NCBI RefSeq assembly: GCF_019669965.1
Contig: NZ_AP019781.1
Location: 124,001 to 188,000, forward strand
Origin: Methanoculleus chikugoensis
Lineage (GTDB): Archaea > Halobacteriota > Methanomicrobia > Methanomicrobiales > Methanoculleaceae
Direction: 5' to 3'
DNA: 64,000 bases
The translations under genes and the position numbers were made by a program. The notes beneath the pieces are model-generated. The model made no database searches. It was given only the letters and a program-made list of their open reading frames with translations, and was not told the DNA's origin. The first letter of the stretch is position 1. Each line of letters begins with the position of its first letter. Of this stretch, positions 16,710 to 25,166 are shown piece by piece.

Positions 16710-17936
16710 ATGTCGGCCATTCGCCAGATCCTCATCCTCGTCGTCGTAACGGCAGGGATCCTCGCCGCCGGATGTACGCAATCCATAACGGAACCGCAAC
16801 CGGCGCCCGCGGCTCCGCCGGTGAATATGACCGTTCCGTTTGCGCCCATCCCGGTCTCCAGCCAGGACGGCGTCAACCTTGCCTACGAACTTGAGCTCTC
16901 CCCGGCGGGAAACGAGACGCCCGTACCGGAAAAGGTCGAAGTCATCGATCCTGCCACAGGAGACGTACTCTGGTCGCTTGATGGGGAGCTGCTGGCCAAA
17001 CTCTATCACCCGGCCGCAAGCCCGCCGCCGACCGCGGCGGAACTCGAGAACGGCACCGGTAAACTGCCTTTCCCGCGAATTTCCCTCTGGTTCAAGGTTG
17101 CTCCGGACGCCGTACCCGACCGGCTCGTCCACCGGCTCACCCTGAACCTGACCGGGAGCGGGCTCGCGCCGGTTACGCTCACCGGCGGCAACGTCACGGT
17201 GGGTAAGGATCTTGCGCCGGTGGTTATCGGTTCGCCGGTGCGCGGCCCGGGCTGGACGGCGATCGAGACCACGGCTCCCGTGACCCATCACTTCCTTACT
17301 CAGATCACGATGAACGGGGTGACCCGCGTTCCCCAGCGCTACGCACAGGACTGGATATACCTGGACCCGGCCACCGGGCAGGCGGCCGCCGGGAACGTGA
17401 CCCTGGCAAAGAACTTCCTCGGATACGGCAGGGAGATCTACTCGGTCGCCAACGGGACGGTGGTGGGCGTCATGGACGGCCTTCCGGACCATGAGAGCAT
17501 CTATTCCGCCCCGCCGGCGACTGTTGCAACCGCAGCCGGCAACTACGTCATCGTCGATATCGGGAACCAAAAATTCGCCTGCTACGCCCACATGGTCCCC
17601 GGCTCGATCCGGGTCGGGATTGGCGACAGCATCACGGAAGGGCAGGTCCTCGGCCTGATGGGCAACAGCGGGAACTCCGATCTCCCGCATCTCCACTTTC
17701 AGGTCGTGACGGGTACCCCCTCCTTCCTCGGGGCCGAGGGCTATCCCCACGTGTACCGGTCGTTCGACGTGATCGGCGGGGTCGACCAGGCCCTTGCAGA
17801 AGAGAGAACATCCGGGCCCGATTACCCGGTAACCCGGTTATGGTCGGAATTCGGGGATTACGTCACGTTCTCCGTGCAGCCGGTGCCCCAGCAGAACAAC
17901 CTCACGGAGAACTGGGCTGTTGTCCGGTTTCCCTGA
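16710..17936 (+). CDS. lipoprotein with M23-like (LytM) peptidase domain
   Basis: A 408-residue exported lipoprotein. Residues 1-22 form a signal peptide with lipobox LAAGC (Cys22), followed by a Pro-rich linker. A beta-rich region lies at about 30-200 and a LytM/M23-type domain at about 215-350. The domain keeps HLHFQV near residue 330 and the YAHM segment, but the first zinc ligand motif HxxxD is represented by QRYAQDW, where the His position holds Arg. Catalysis is therefore doubtful, and a binding or scaffold role is possible. A TATA-like element lies at 16668-16677. Methanogens of this group lack murein, so a peptidoglycan substrate is not expected. Confidence 0.78.
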   Translation: MSAIRQILILVVVTAGILAAGCTQSITEPQPAPAAPPVNMTVPFAPIPVSSQDGVNLAYELELSPAGNETPVPEKVEVIDPATGDVLWSLDGELLAKLYHPAASPPPTAAELENGTGKLPFPRISLWFKVAPDAVPDRLVHRLTLNLTGSGLAPVTLTGGNVTVGKDLAPVVIGSPVRGPGWTAIETTAPVTHHFLTQITMNGVTRVPQRYAQDWIYLDPATGQAAAGNVTLAKNFLGYGREIYSVANGTVVGVMDGLPDHESIYSAPPATVATAAGNYVIVDIGNQKFACYAHMVPGSIRVGIGDSITEGQVLGLMGNSGNSDLPHLHFQVVTGTPSFLGAEGYPHVYRSFDVIGGVDQALAEERTSGPDYPVTRLWSEFGDYVTFSVQPVPQQNNLTENWAVVRFP

Positions 17937-18466
17937 CCGCATTCTTTTTTCTCTGCACCCGGGACGACGACTCCTTGCCGAACGTTTCGAAGAGAACGGT
18001 CGCCCGCACGCCGGTTAAATCCCTCATGCTCCGGTTCTAGCGGACCGTCGCACGTTCCGACAGTCGTTCCCCGCGTGGTGATAGCCGATGCGTGTCCCGA
18101 AGGGTGCGGCCGGAGCATGAGCACCGTTAGGAACGACGTTCCTATGGAACGGAGTTCGAGCACCGCCAGGTGCGACTTGCGACGCTCCGGCAGGAACGGA
18201 GCTGGAACTCCCGGTGGGAAGCCGCGTCAGAAAAATTGCGCAGAATTTCGCTTAATTCTTCTAGAGCGCACGTAAGAACGCTCAAACCATGCGGATCTTC
18301 AACCACGAGTTGTTTTAGGACGACTTCGAGTAATCCGTGAGAAAATGCGGTACGTGAAGGGCCGGCTCCGCAAGGTGGTTCCACAAATGAGCGTCCGTCC
18401 AATACATCGCAGGGAAACCCGTTAGAAAGGCCTATCTGTCGGGACGCGAGATTCTCCTGAGAGACT
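17937..18466. other. 530-nt noncoding region with hairpin repeats
   Basis: No gene is supported. The segment from about 18087 to 18360 contains the hairpin repeat described in the separate entry; the flanks show nothing I can interpret. Confidence 0.5.
18087..18360. repeat. hairpin-array repeat, copy A
   Basis: This noncoding stretch contains the linkers GGAGCATGAG (18112-18121) and GGAGTTCGAG (18151-18160), with small hairpins between them (aggaac/gttcct, gcacc/ggtgc). Further on come an AATTTCGC-TTCTT block and a GTGAGAA block. The same elements recur in the same order at about 26100-26400, so this is a dispersed repeat and not random intergenic sequence. No open frame or transposase is present. 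Confidence 0.6.
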
Positions 18467-19030
18467 ATGATCGAATGGGCCGTCATCCTTTTACTGTTTC
18501 TTGCGCTCTTAGTTCTATTTTATAAGTACTCCAGGATTCAGGGTCAGGTCGAGCGGAAAGCACGGGAGTTATTCGAATCCTGGCGCCGGGGGGAACGGGA
18601 GGATATCGAGACCTGGAAAGAGCAGGAACTCAGGCGGCTCTCGGATGAGAAGGCAAAGATCCTCTTTGAGAAGTGGAGACTTGACGAAGAGGGGAATATC
18701 CGCACCGATGCGGTCAGGCGCAGCCAGTCAGTGACCCGGGGGAAGGTCACGGAGTGCCTCATCCCGTACTTCCCGGACTTCCCCTACAATCCGAAGGATG
18801 CACGGTTCTTAGGAACCCCGGTCGATCTCATCGTCTTCGACGGATTGTCCGACGCCGATGAGGTGGAGAAGGTGGTGTTCGTCGAGATAAAGACGGGTAA
18901 AGCCGCCAACCTGAGTAAACGGGAGCGTGCCGTCAGGGAGTGCATCAAAGCCGGGCGGGTGCAGTATTCCACCATCCACCAGTCGTTTGACGAAGACGCT
19001 AACCGGTTGCGCGATATGGGGATGAACTAG
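18467..19030 (+). CDS. membrane-anchored Holliday-junction-resolvase-related endonuclease
   Basis: A 187-residue protein with one N-terminal transmembrane helix (residues 3-21), an acidic/basic coiled-coil segment (about 25-85), and a C-terminal restriction-endonuclease-like fold related to archaeal Hjc. The catalytic pattern is visible as VDLIVFDG and VVFVEIKTGKAANLSKRE, giving D...ExK (EIK). The family is known as Endonuc_Holl; its substrate is not established, and the membrane anchor is a feature of this subgroup. It lies alone in a gene-poor stretch between noncoding repeats and a tRNA fragment. Confidence 0.82.
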   Translation: MIEWAVILLLFLALLVLFYKYSRIQGQVERKARELFESWRRGEREDIETWKEQELRRLSDEKAKILFEKWRLDEEGNIRTDAVRRSQSVTRGKVTECLIPYFPDFPYNPKDARFLGTPVDLIVFDGLSDADEVEKVVFVEIKTGKAANLSKRERAVRECIKAGRVQYSTIHQSFDEDANRLRDMGMN

Positions 19031-19077
19031 CCGCACACGGCCGTATCGGGTTTGAACCGTCTCCATGATACGGCGGC

Positions 19078-19102
19078 CGCGGGTTCGAACCCCTCCGGGT
19101 CA
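19078..19102 (+). repeat. second tRNA 3'-end fragment
   Basis: The sequence reads as a T-arm with TTCGAAC loop followed by CCTCCGGG-TCA, closely similar to the end of the intact tRNA at 15518-15542 but one base shorter in the acceptor strand. The preceding sequence does not form a D-arm or anticodon arm. It directly follows the endonuclease gene. Confidence 0.55.
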
Positions 19103-19146
19103 ACTCCCATTCTTTGAAAATTGTGTAAAGTGAATGCCCTTACAGA

Positions 19147-19512
19147 TCATCTGGATGAGGGGCCGGCGTGGGCGTCCTCGTCCTCCGGGCACCCCTCCTC
19201 CCGCTCGCGGTCGCACCCGACGATCCGGATCGTCTTCCCGTGCACCAGGGCATCGGCGACCTTCGCCCGCGCCTCGTGGAGGTCGCGCCAGAGGGTCTTT
19301 CGGGAGACGCCGAGAGCGGCGGCGGCCTCTTCCTGCTCAAGCCCCTGGAGGTCGACGAGCCGCAGCGCCTCCACCTCCTCGGGGAGGACGACGACGAACT
19401 CTTCGGGCCCCCCGCAGAGCGGGCCGAAACACCGGAACGCCTCCTGGTTTCCGATCCTCCGGCGGACCCGGGGGCGCCCCCGCCCGCGGCGGCCGGGCTC
19501 TCTCTCGTTCAT
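19147..19512 (-). CDS. UPF0251 (DUF134) HTH DNA-binding protein
   Basis: A 121-residue protein. An Arg-rich start (RGRGRPRVRRRI) precedes a helix-turn-helix region resembling the sigma-70 region 4 fold: LPEEVEALRLVDLQGLEQ, then EEAAAALGVSRKTLWRDL and ARAKVADALVHGK. This is the DUF134 pattern and length. The usual acidic/Cys tail is replaced by a Glu/Asp-rich C-terminus. The ATG at 19512 has a good AGGAGAT site. It is probably a DNA-binding regulator; targets are unknown. Flanked on both sides by tRNA-derived fragments. Confidence 0.88.
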   Translation of the reverse strand: MNEREPGRRGRGRPRVRRRIGNQEAFRCFGPLCGGPEEFVVVLPEEVEALRLVDLQGLEQEEAAAALGVSRKTLWRDLHEARAKVADALVHGKTIRIVGCDREREEGCPEDEDAHAGPSSR

Positions 19513-19638
19513 GCCATCGATCTCCTGGAGTAGAGATCGGTCTCCCGTGCAGATAGTGCCTTCGCTCCGGGCCGGCGGTTATGACCGGCGGTAAAACGGT
19601 GAGGGAATGTCACTCACCTGCCGCGGCCGGATGAAAAG

Positions 19639-19708
19639 GGCTGCCCATGGTCTAGTGGTATAACTCCGCCTTGTTAGGCGACGTCATAACCAACTAGACC
19701 ACTGCGCT
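19639..19708. repeat. inverted pair of tRNA 5'-half-like sequences
   Basis: On the plus strand, TGGTCTAGTGGTATAACTCC plus CGCC-TTGTTAG-GCG looks like the D-arm and anticodon arm of a tRNA (loop anticodon GTT). Read on the minus strand, the same block begins GTGGTCTAGTTGGTTATGAC and is nearly identical to the fragment at 19806-19843. The outer ends (TGGTCTAGT/ACTAGACCA) can pair into a long hairpin. No T-arm or matching acceptor strand is present, so it is not a working tRNA. Confidence 0.5.
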
Positions 19709-19784
19709 CGCACACCAGGATAGCCACGTCCAGGGCCCAATAGCCGTTCCGGGCCGATCTTGCCGGGCTCCTGGTCCAGCAGTC

Positions 19785-19845
19785 CGGCTCGCCTATCCCC
19801 ACCTTACCAAGGCGACGCCATAACCAGCTAGACCACGAGCCCCGG
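19785..19845 (-). repeat. tRNA-like fragment with D-arm and anticodon arm but no T-arm
   Basis: On the minus strand the sequence starts GGGCTCGTGGTCTAGCTGG, continues through a D-arm, and has an anticodon stem-loop TCGCC-TTGGTAA-GGTGG (anticodon GGT, Thr). The stretch CGAGCC at 19785-19790 can pair with the 5' GGCTCG to give a 6-bp acceptor stem, bypassing any T-arm. It may be a decayed tRNA or a tRNA-like transcript. No transcription signal is evident. Confidence 0.5.
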
Positions 19846-19906
19846 GACGTTCACCCGCCCCTCCATCAACTATCCGGATATCCCGGATAGTTGGCCGGCA
19901 GGACAA

Positions 19907-19916
19907 CCTATATCCC
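19907..19916 (+). promoter_or_regulatory. TATA box of the SulP transporter gene
   Basis: CCTATATCCC is centred about 27 nt before ATG 19939. A TTG at 19891 in the same frame lies upstream of this box and so would not be in the transcript, which fixes the start at 19939 and implies a leaderless message. Confidence 0.65.
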
Positions 19917-19938
19917 GCGGTTCGTTCCCTCCTTAAGT

Positions 19939-21588
19939 ATGCCCGCGGGTGAGAAGGACTGGGGGAAGAGCCTCCGCGCCGACATCATCGCCGGGACGAC
20001 CACCGCCCTCGTCGGCATCCCGCAGGCGATGGGGTTCGCCCTCGTCGCCGGGATCAGCCCGATCTACGGCCTCTACACCGCCGCGTTCTCGACGGCGATC
20101 GGGTCGCTCCTCACCGGCTCCACCTACCTCAAGGTGATGCTCTCAAACGTCCTCGCGGTCTCGATCTTCTCGGTCCTCGCCCCGGTCCCCGAGACCGACG
20201 TCCCGGCCACCCTCTTTGTGCTGACCATCCTCGTCGGGGCCTTCCAGCTCGGGTTCGGGCTTCTCCGGGCAGGCAGCCTGACCCGGTTCATCTCCAACGC
20301 CGTTCTCACCGGATTCGTCACGGGAGCGGCGCTCCTTATCGTCCTCGGCCAGCTCGGCAACCTCACCGGCTACGAACTCCCAAGGGACGCAATCCAGATC
20401 CTCGCCATGCTCGACCTCATCCGCCACGCAGGCGATATCCAGCCCGAGGCACTCGCCGTCGGGCTCCTCACCATCGCCCTCGTCCTCGGCTTCCGGCGGG
20501 TACCGCACCTCCGTTCCGTCGCCCTCCTCCTCCCGATCGTCATCGCAACCCTCCTCGTTCCGGCCGTATTCCCGGGCGTCGCGCTCGTCGGCGACATCAG
20601 CACCATCCCTGCCGGGCTCCCGGCCCCGGTCATCCCCGATCTCGCCCTCATTCCCGGCCTCCTCGTCCCGGCGCTCGCCCTCGCCATCATCGGGCTCGTG
20701 ATGGCCGTCGGGGTCACCGAGGCGATCCCCGAGCCCGACGGCACCATCGCCGACGTGAACCGGGACTTCACCGGGCAGGGGGTGACGAACATCCTCGCGA
20801 GCTTCCTCCAGTGCGCACCGGCAAGCGGGTCGCTCTCGGCGACGGCGCTCAACGTCGCCGCAGGGGCAGAGACGCGGGCGGCAAACCTCATCTCGGGCGC
20901 CCTCGTCGGGGTGGTCGTCGTCCTCGCGGGACCGCTTGCCGAACAGATCCCGCTCCCGGCCCTCGCCGGCATCCTGATCCTCATCGGGATAGAGCTCATC
21001 TACCAGCCCCACGAGATCGTCTGCATCTGGAAGTATTCCCGTCCCGGGCGCTGGGCGATGCTCGCCACTTTCATCTCCACCCAGGTTCTCCCGCTCCAGT
21101 ACAGCATCTACGTCGGCGTCCTCCTCTCGCTTGCGATCTACCTCGTCACCTCCACCCGGGAGGCCTCCGTCGTCCGCCTCGTCCCGGTCGGAGGAGGCAT
21201 GTTCCGGGAAGAACCGGCGCCCGGACGGCTTGTGGACGACACCCTCACCGTGCTCTCGATCTCCGGGAGCGTCTACTTCGCAACCCTCAGGGCGATCGAG
21301 CGGTCGCTCCCGTCCCCCGAGGGAGCAGAGGGCGCCGTCGTGATCCTCGCTCTCCGGGGAAGGGTCGAGGCCGGAACCGGGCTTTTCCGGATGCTGGAGC
21401 GCTACGCCCGGCGAGTCACGGCCGGGGGGAACCGGCTCATCCTCGCCGAGGTCGATCCACGGTTCCTTGCAGGGCTTGTAGAGACCGGAGCGGCGGCGGA
21501 GATCGGCCGCGACAATATATTCTTCGCAACACCGGTCGTCTGGGAGTCGCTCATGGAGGCGATCCGGGCGGCGGAGGCCGGAGCGTGA
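19939..21588 (+). CDS. SulP/SLC26-family anion transporter with STAS domain
   Basis: A 549-residue membrane carrier of the SulP family (sulfate, bicarbonate or other anions). It has the SLC26 signature at the start of the transport domain (GLYTAAFSTAIGSLL near residue 37), about 12-14 helices, the conserved TGS segments, and a C-terminal cytoplasmic STAS domain from about residue 415. The substrate cannot be inferred. The start is ATG 19939, based on the TATA position. The stop overlaps the GTG of the next gene (GTGA), giving a two-gene operon with an AI-2E-type transporter. Confidence 0.92.
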   Translation: MPAGEKDWGKSLRADIIAGTTTALVGIPQAMGFALVAGISPIYGLYTAAFSTAIGSLLTGSTYLKVMLSNVLAVSIFSVLAPVPETDVPATLFVLTILVGAFQLGFGLLRAGSLTRFISNAVLTGFVTGAALLIVLGQLGNLTGYELPRDAIQILAMLDLIRHAGDIQPEALAVGLLTIALVLGFRRVPHLRSVALLLPIVIATLLVPAVFPGVALVGDISTIPAGLPAPVIPDLALIPGLLVPALALAIIGLVMAVGVTEAIPEPDGTIADVNRDFTGQGVTNILASFLQCAPASGSLSATALNVAAGAETRAANLISGALVGVVVVLAGPLAEQIPLPALAGILILIGIELIYQPHEIVCIWKYSRPGRWAMLATFISTQVLPLQYSIYVGVLLSLAIYLVTSTREASVVRLVPVGGGMFREEPAPGRLVDDTLTVLSISGSVYFATLRAIERSLPSPEGAEGAVVILALRGRVEAGTGLFRMLERYARRVTAGGNRLILAEVDPRFLAGLVETGAAAEIGRDNIFFATPVVWESLMEAIRAAEAGA

Positions 21589-22661
21589 GAACCCGCCCGG
21601 AAAACTCTTCCCTCTGGAACACCCATACCGTTCCTGTGAACATAGCCGGGAACCTCCCTCCGCCCGCCCGTATCGCGATCGTCGGGGCCGCGGTCGTCAT
21701 CGTGCTCGCGGGGATACGGGAGGCGACCCCCATCCTCGGCCCGCTCCTCGTCGCCGTCTTCTTCGCCATGATCACCGCCCCCGCCATGGTGTGGCTGACC
21801 CGGCGGGGAGTGCCCCCGCTCCTCGCCGCCGCAACGGTGGTCGTGGGGCTCATCGGGATCTTCGCCGGAATGATCGCCTTCCTCGGTGCGGCCTTTACCG
21901 GGTTCATCCGAACCCTTCCGCAGTACCAGGCGAGTCTGGAGGCCCGGGCAGCCGTCCTCGCCGACTATGGCATCGATATCGGCAGGTTCACGATATGGGA
22001 CTACATCGACCAGGGGTTCGTCCTCCAGCAGGCGACCGGGATTGCCCGCGAGATCGGGAGCATCGCCGTCGACGCCTTCCTCGTCTTCGTCGGGATCGGA
22101 TTCCTTCTCCTGGAAGGGCCCCGCCTTGCGGCCGTTCTCGCGCGCTACCTGGGAGCGGAGAGCGCCCCCTACCGGCACCTGTCGCAGTCGGGTAAGATCC
22201 TCATCGACTACGTGGTGGTCAGGACAAAGGTGAACCTGATCACCGGCGCCGGAACCGGGCTCTTCCTCGCCGTCCTCGGGGTCGACTTCGCGGTGCTCTG
22301 GGGGTTCATCGCCTTCGTCCTGAGTTACGTCCCCTACATCGGCCTCGTCGTGGCCGCGATCCCGCCCACCCTCCTCGCGCTCATCGAGTTCGGGCCGGCG
22401 GGTGCCGTTGCCGTCATCGCCGCCGTCGCCCTCATCGACGCCGCCGCAGAGAACCTCTTCCTCCCCCGGATGGCCGGGCGGGATCTCAACCTCTCGCCGT
22501 TCGTCGTCCTCTTCTCCGTCGTCTTCTGGGGATTCATCCTCGGTGCGGTCGGGATATTCCTCGCCATACCGCTGACGATCGCGGTGAAACTCTTCCTCGA
22601 GAGCTGGAAAGAGACCCGGTGGATCGGGGAGATGATGGGCAGCGGAGAGCGGCAGGAGTAG
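21585..22661 (+). CDS. AI-2E/PerM-family transporter
   Basis: A 358-residue membrane protein of the AI-2E exporter (PerM/TqsA) family. It has about eight helices with the typical layout: two N-terminal pairs, an extended soluble loop (TLPQYQASLEARAAVL region), then the C-terminal helical block with the family motif PYIGLVVAAIPP near residue 257. Members include autoinducer exporters and Na+/H+ antiporters, so the substrate is open. The GTG at 21585 overlaps the SulP stop; an internal GTG at 21636 is an alternative. Confidence 0.87.
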   Translation: MRTRPENSSLWNTHTVPVNIAGNLPPPARIAIVGAAVVIVLAGIREATPILGPLLVAVFFAMITAPAMVWLTRRGVPPLLAAATVVVGLIGIFAGMIAFLGAAFTGFIRTLPQYQASLEARAAVLADYGIDIGRFTIWDYIDQGFVLQQATGIAREIGSIAVDAFLVFVGIGFLLLEGPRLAAVLARYLGAESAPYRHLSQSGKILIDYVVVRTKVNLITGAGTGLFLAVLGVDFAVLWGFIAFVLSYVPYIGLVVAAIPPTLLALIEFGPAGAVAVIAAVALIDAAAENLFLPRMAGRDLNLSPFVVLFSVVFWGFILGAVGIFLAIPLTIAVKLFLESWKETRWIGEMMGSGERQE

Positions 22662-22731
22662 GGGCCGGGTACCGCAGGCCTTATATACATTCCACCATAT
22701 TCCGGCTGTACCTCATGCAGGGGAGGATGGT

Positions 22732-23253
22732 ATGAGTGACCTGATAGCCATCGCCTACGACGGCGAGGAAACCGCGTTCCGTGTCAGAGACCGGCTTGTC
22801 AACCTGACAAAGGAGCACATCATCGAACTGGAGGACCTGGTGGTTGTCGTCCACCACCAGGACGGCAAGACCGAGATCAAGCAGGCTACGAACCTTGCCG
22901 GTATGGGAGCACTCTCGGGGGCTTTCTGGGGGCTGCTCATCGGTCTGATCTTCTTCGCCCCGATCTTCGGGCTTGCCATAGGCGCGATCGCCGGCGCACT
23001 CGCCGGACGCTTCTCCGACTACGGCATCGACGACAGGTTCATCAAAGAGGTCGCCGAGAGCGTCGGGCCGGGCAACTCCGCGGTCTTCGTGCTCGTCAAG
23101 AAGATGACGCCGGACAAGGTGGTCGACGCCATCAAGGAGTATGGCGGACGCGTCATCCGGACGTCGCTCTCGGAGAAGGAGGAGGCAAACCTCCGCGACG
23201 CCTTCGGCACCGGCATGCCGGCAAGGGCGGAAGTCCCGCCGCCCTCCCCATAA
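22732..23253 (+). CDS. DUF1269 family membrane-associated protein
   Basis: A 173-residue protein. An N-terminal ferredoxin-like half (about residues 1-55) contains LEDLVVVVHHQDGK, followed by a Gly/Ala-rich helical hairpin (about 62-105, LIGLIFFAPIFGLAIGAI) and a second alpha/beta half. This matches DUF1269, widespread in archaea and often stress-linked, of unknown function. A TATA box (ttatatac, 22681-22688) and a GGAGGATGGT site just before ATG 22732 give it a conventional promoter and leader of its own. Confidence 0.85.
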   Translation: MSDLIAIAYDGEETAFRVRDRLVNLTKEHIIELEDLVVVVHHQDGKTEIKQATNLAGMGALSGAFWGLLIGLIFFAPIFGLAIGAIAGALAGRFSDYGIDDRFIKEVAESVGPGNSAVFVLVKKMTPDKVVDAIKEYGGRVIRTSLSEKEEANLRDAFGTGMPARAEVPPPSP

Positions 23254-23433
23254 GCGGGAAGGCGGCAACGCCTCACTTTTTGGACGTTTGCGGCCCGGTC
23301 ATCGTTGGAGTGCACCTCGGTTCGGAACGATAACCGCCACAATTCCCAGGATATCCGGAGTGCAGGCCTGATCCACTTGAGGTCAGGGGCCAGGCGGATG
23401 CAGAGGGGGTAATCGTGGTACTCGGGGTGGAAG

Positions 23434-23991
23434 ATGCGGGAAGTCAGGGTTACCAGAACCGAGCGGGACGGAGCGGTAGAGATTGAGTTCCGGTTCAAAT
23501 CGGCGGATCAACTCCTTAACCCGAACGACCCGTCCCCCCTCCCCGCCCGGGAGCTCACGGAGTTTGGTGAGGAGTACATCGCCGGTTATCTCGACGGGTG
23601 CAACCTCAAGAAGGTCGCCGCCATCACCGTCGGCCTTCCGCGGGCGTCGCTCTCCCCGGGGGAGGCCGCGCTCCTTCCGGAGACGATACGGCGGCACTTC
23701 TCGTTCCGCATAGCCGACCTCGACGACGACAGAAGGGTCTCCCGGCGGGAAGGGAAGATCAGCGTCATCCTCGCCGGCATCAACGCTTGCATCGCGATCC
23801 TGTTCCTCCTGGTCTTCGTCGGGCGTCTCGACGACCCCGCCGTGGTTCTGCTCACCGGCCTCGTCACCATCTTAAACTGGGTGACGATCTGGGATACCTA
23901 CGAATACTTCGTCTACGACTACCGGCGCGAGGTGCGGAAGCGCCGGATCTACGAAAAACTCGCGGGCATCGATATCCGGGTCGAAACGTGA
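23434..23991 (+). CDS. uncharacterised protein with C-terminal membrane hairpin
   Basis: A 185-residue protein. The N-terminal 110 residues are soluble and Arg/Asp-rich, then two transmembrane helices (about 112-130 and 135-153) are joined by a short loop, and a basic tail (RREVRKRRIYEKLAG) follows. No family was recognised. Codon bias is like that of neighbouring genes, and a G-rich ribosome site (CGGGGTGG) precedes the ATG. It lies between the DUF1269 and YjdF-like membrane protein genes, a run of small envelope proteins. Confidence 0.65.
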   Translation: MREVRVTRTERDGAVEIEFRFKSADQLLNPNDPSPLPARELTEFGEEYIAGYLDGCNLKKVAAITVGLPRASLSPGEAALLPETIRRHFSFRIADLDDDRRVSRREGKISVILAGINACIAILFLLVFVGRLDDPAVVLLTGLVTILNWVTIWDTYEYFVYDYRREVRKRRIYEKLAGIDIRVET

Positions 23992-24036
23992 TGATGCGGC
24001 AGAAGATGTATACGAATCGCCGTCCTATACAATTCC

Positions 24037-24651
24037 ATGAAGAGACCAGCCGGCCTCTACCTCGCCTACCTCTTCCAGTTCCTCATCGCCGCAAACATCC
24101 TCATCGCGCTCTCGCTCGGCGAATACTCGCAGGTCTTCACCGGCGTCATCGGGCTTTTCCTGACTCTGGTTCCCGCCATCGCCACCCGCAGGTGGAGCAT
24201 CACGCTCCCCTGGCAGGTCAATCTTCTCATCGCCTTCTTGCTCTACCTCCATGTCGCCGGCGAGATCCAGGGATACTACCTGCTCTACTACCCCTACTAC
24301 GACAAGATCGCCCACCTCATCGCCGGGATAACCGTCTCGGTGCTCGCCTTCGCCATCGTCCTGCTGCTCGACCGGTTCAGCAGGCTCAACCTCACCCGGT
24401 GGATGATCGTCGGGTTCATCATCATCACAGCGATGGCGATGGAGGGGTTCTGGGAGATCTACGAGTGGACCTTCGACACCTTCCTCGGAACAAACCTCCA
24501 GCACGGGCTCGACGACACCATGCTCGATATGATCTTCGTCCTCATCGGGTCGGTCATCGTCGCGCTTGCCGGGAACCGTTACCTCTCCCGGTTCTCAAAA
24601 GAGGAGATCGCCGAAAGGCTCGTGATCCCGAAAGAGCCCCCGGCCGAATGA
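24037..24651 (+). CDS. DUF2238/YjdF-like integral membrane protein
   Basis: A 204-residue protein with about six transmembrane helices. Conserved polar signatures of the YjdF/DUF2238 family are visible: YYDKIAHLIAG near residue 87, EGFWEIYEW near 137 and DDTMLDMIFVLIGS near 161. These Asp, His and Glu residues within membrane segments suggest a catalytic or metal-binding site, but the function is not known. The start is ATG 24037. A T-run (24661-24669) after the stop probably terminates it. Confidence 0.75.
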   Translation: MKRPAGLYLAYLFQFLIAANILIALSLGEYSQVFTGVIGLFLTLVPAIATRRWSITLPWQVNLLIAFLLYLHVAGEIQGYYLLYYPYYDKIAHLIAGITVSVLAFAIVLLLDRFSRLNLTRWMIVGFIIITAMAMEGFWEIYEWTFDTFLGTNLQHGLDDTMLDMIFVLIGSVIVALAGNRYLSRFSKEEIAERLVIPKEPPAE

Positions 24652-24693
24652 CGGCCGGAACCTTTTTTTAATCCGCCCCGGAGAGGGGGCGCC

Positions 24694-25086
24694 ATGCTCG
24701 AGGGGATGGCAACCGGTGCGGGAAACGTCGTCGGATTCCGGTTCGACGGCGAGATGGCGGCAAACGATTACACCGGGACGCTGATCCCGGCGCTTGAGGC
24801 GGCGGAGAGGAGCCACCCGGTTCTCCGGATACTCTTTCATATCGTGAACTTCCACGGCTGGAAACCGCACGGCTACTGGGAGAGGCTCAAGGACCGGCCG
24901 GGGATGGAGAAGGTCGACCGGATCGCGATCGTCGGCGGGGAAAAGTGGGAAGAGTGGATGAACTACCTGCCGGGTCTCTTCACGGGCTTTACGGGTATCG
25001 ACGTGCGTTATTTCACCGAAGGCCACCTGGACACCGCTATCGGCTGGCTGCGGGAGCCGATACCGGTTGTTCCGGAGAGGATATAG
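24694..25086 (+). CDS. SpoIIAA-like (STAS-fold) protein, paralogue 1
   Basis: A 130-residue protein of the SpoIIAA-like family (single STAS-like domain). Hallmarks are VVGFRFDGEM at the first strand, VDRIAIVGGEKWEEWMN in the middle and VRYFTEGHLDTAIGWL at the end. It lacks the phosphorylatable Ser motif of true anti-sigma antagonists, so a lipid- or ligand-binding role is more likely. It is about half identical to the protein at 27983-28378, implying duplication. A G-rich sequence (GAGAGGGGGC) lies before the ATG. Confidence 0.85.
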   Translation: MLEGMATGAGNVVGFRFDGEMAANDYTGTLIPALEAAERSHPVLRILFHIVNFHGWKPHGYWERLKDRPGMEKVDRIAIVGGEKWEEWMNYLPGLFTGFTGIDVRYFTEGHLDTAIGWLREPIPVVPERI

Positions 25087-25166
25087 GTGCCGATCACGCC
25101 TGTTTCCGGAGAACGGGCAACCCTTTTTCATCCCGGGCGACCTACCGGTGATCAGACAGACATCCC

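Larger units (their letters stand above)
19513..19938. other. 426-nt gap holding tRNA-like fragments and the SulP promoter
   Basis: No protein gene is supported. The tRNA-like segments at 19639-19708 and 19785-19845 are listed separately; the SulP TATA box lies at 19907-19916. Confidence 0.55.

Noticed and set aside
19891-21588. TTG start for the SulP gene
   Set aside because: The TTG lies upstream of the TATA box and so would not be transcribed.
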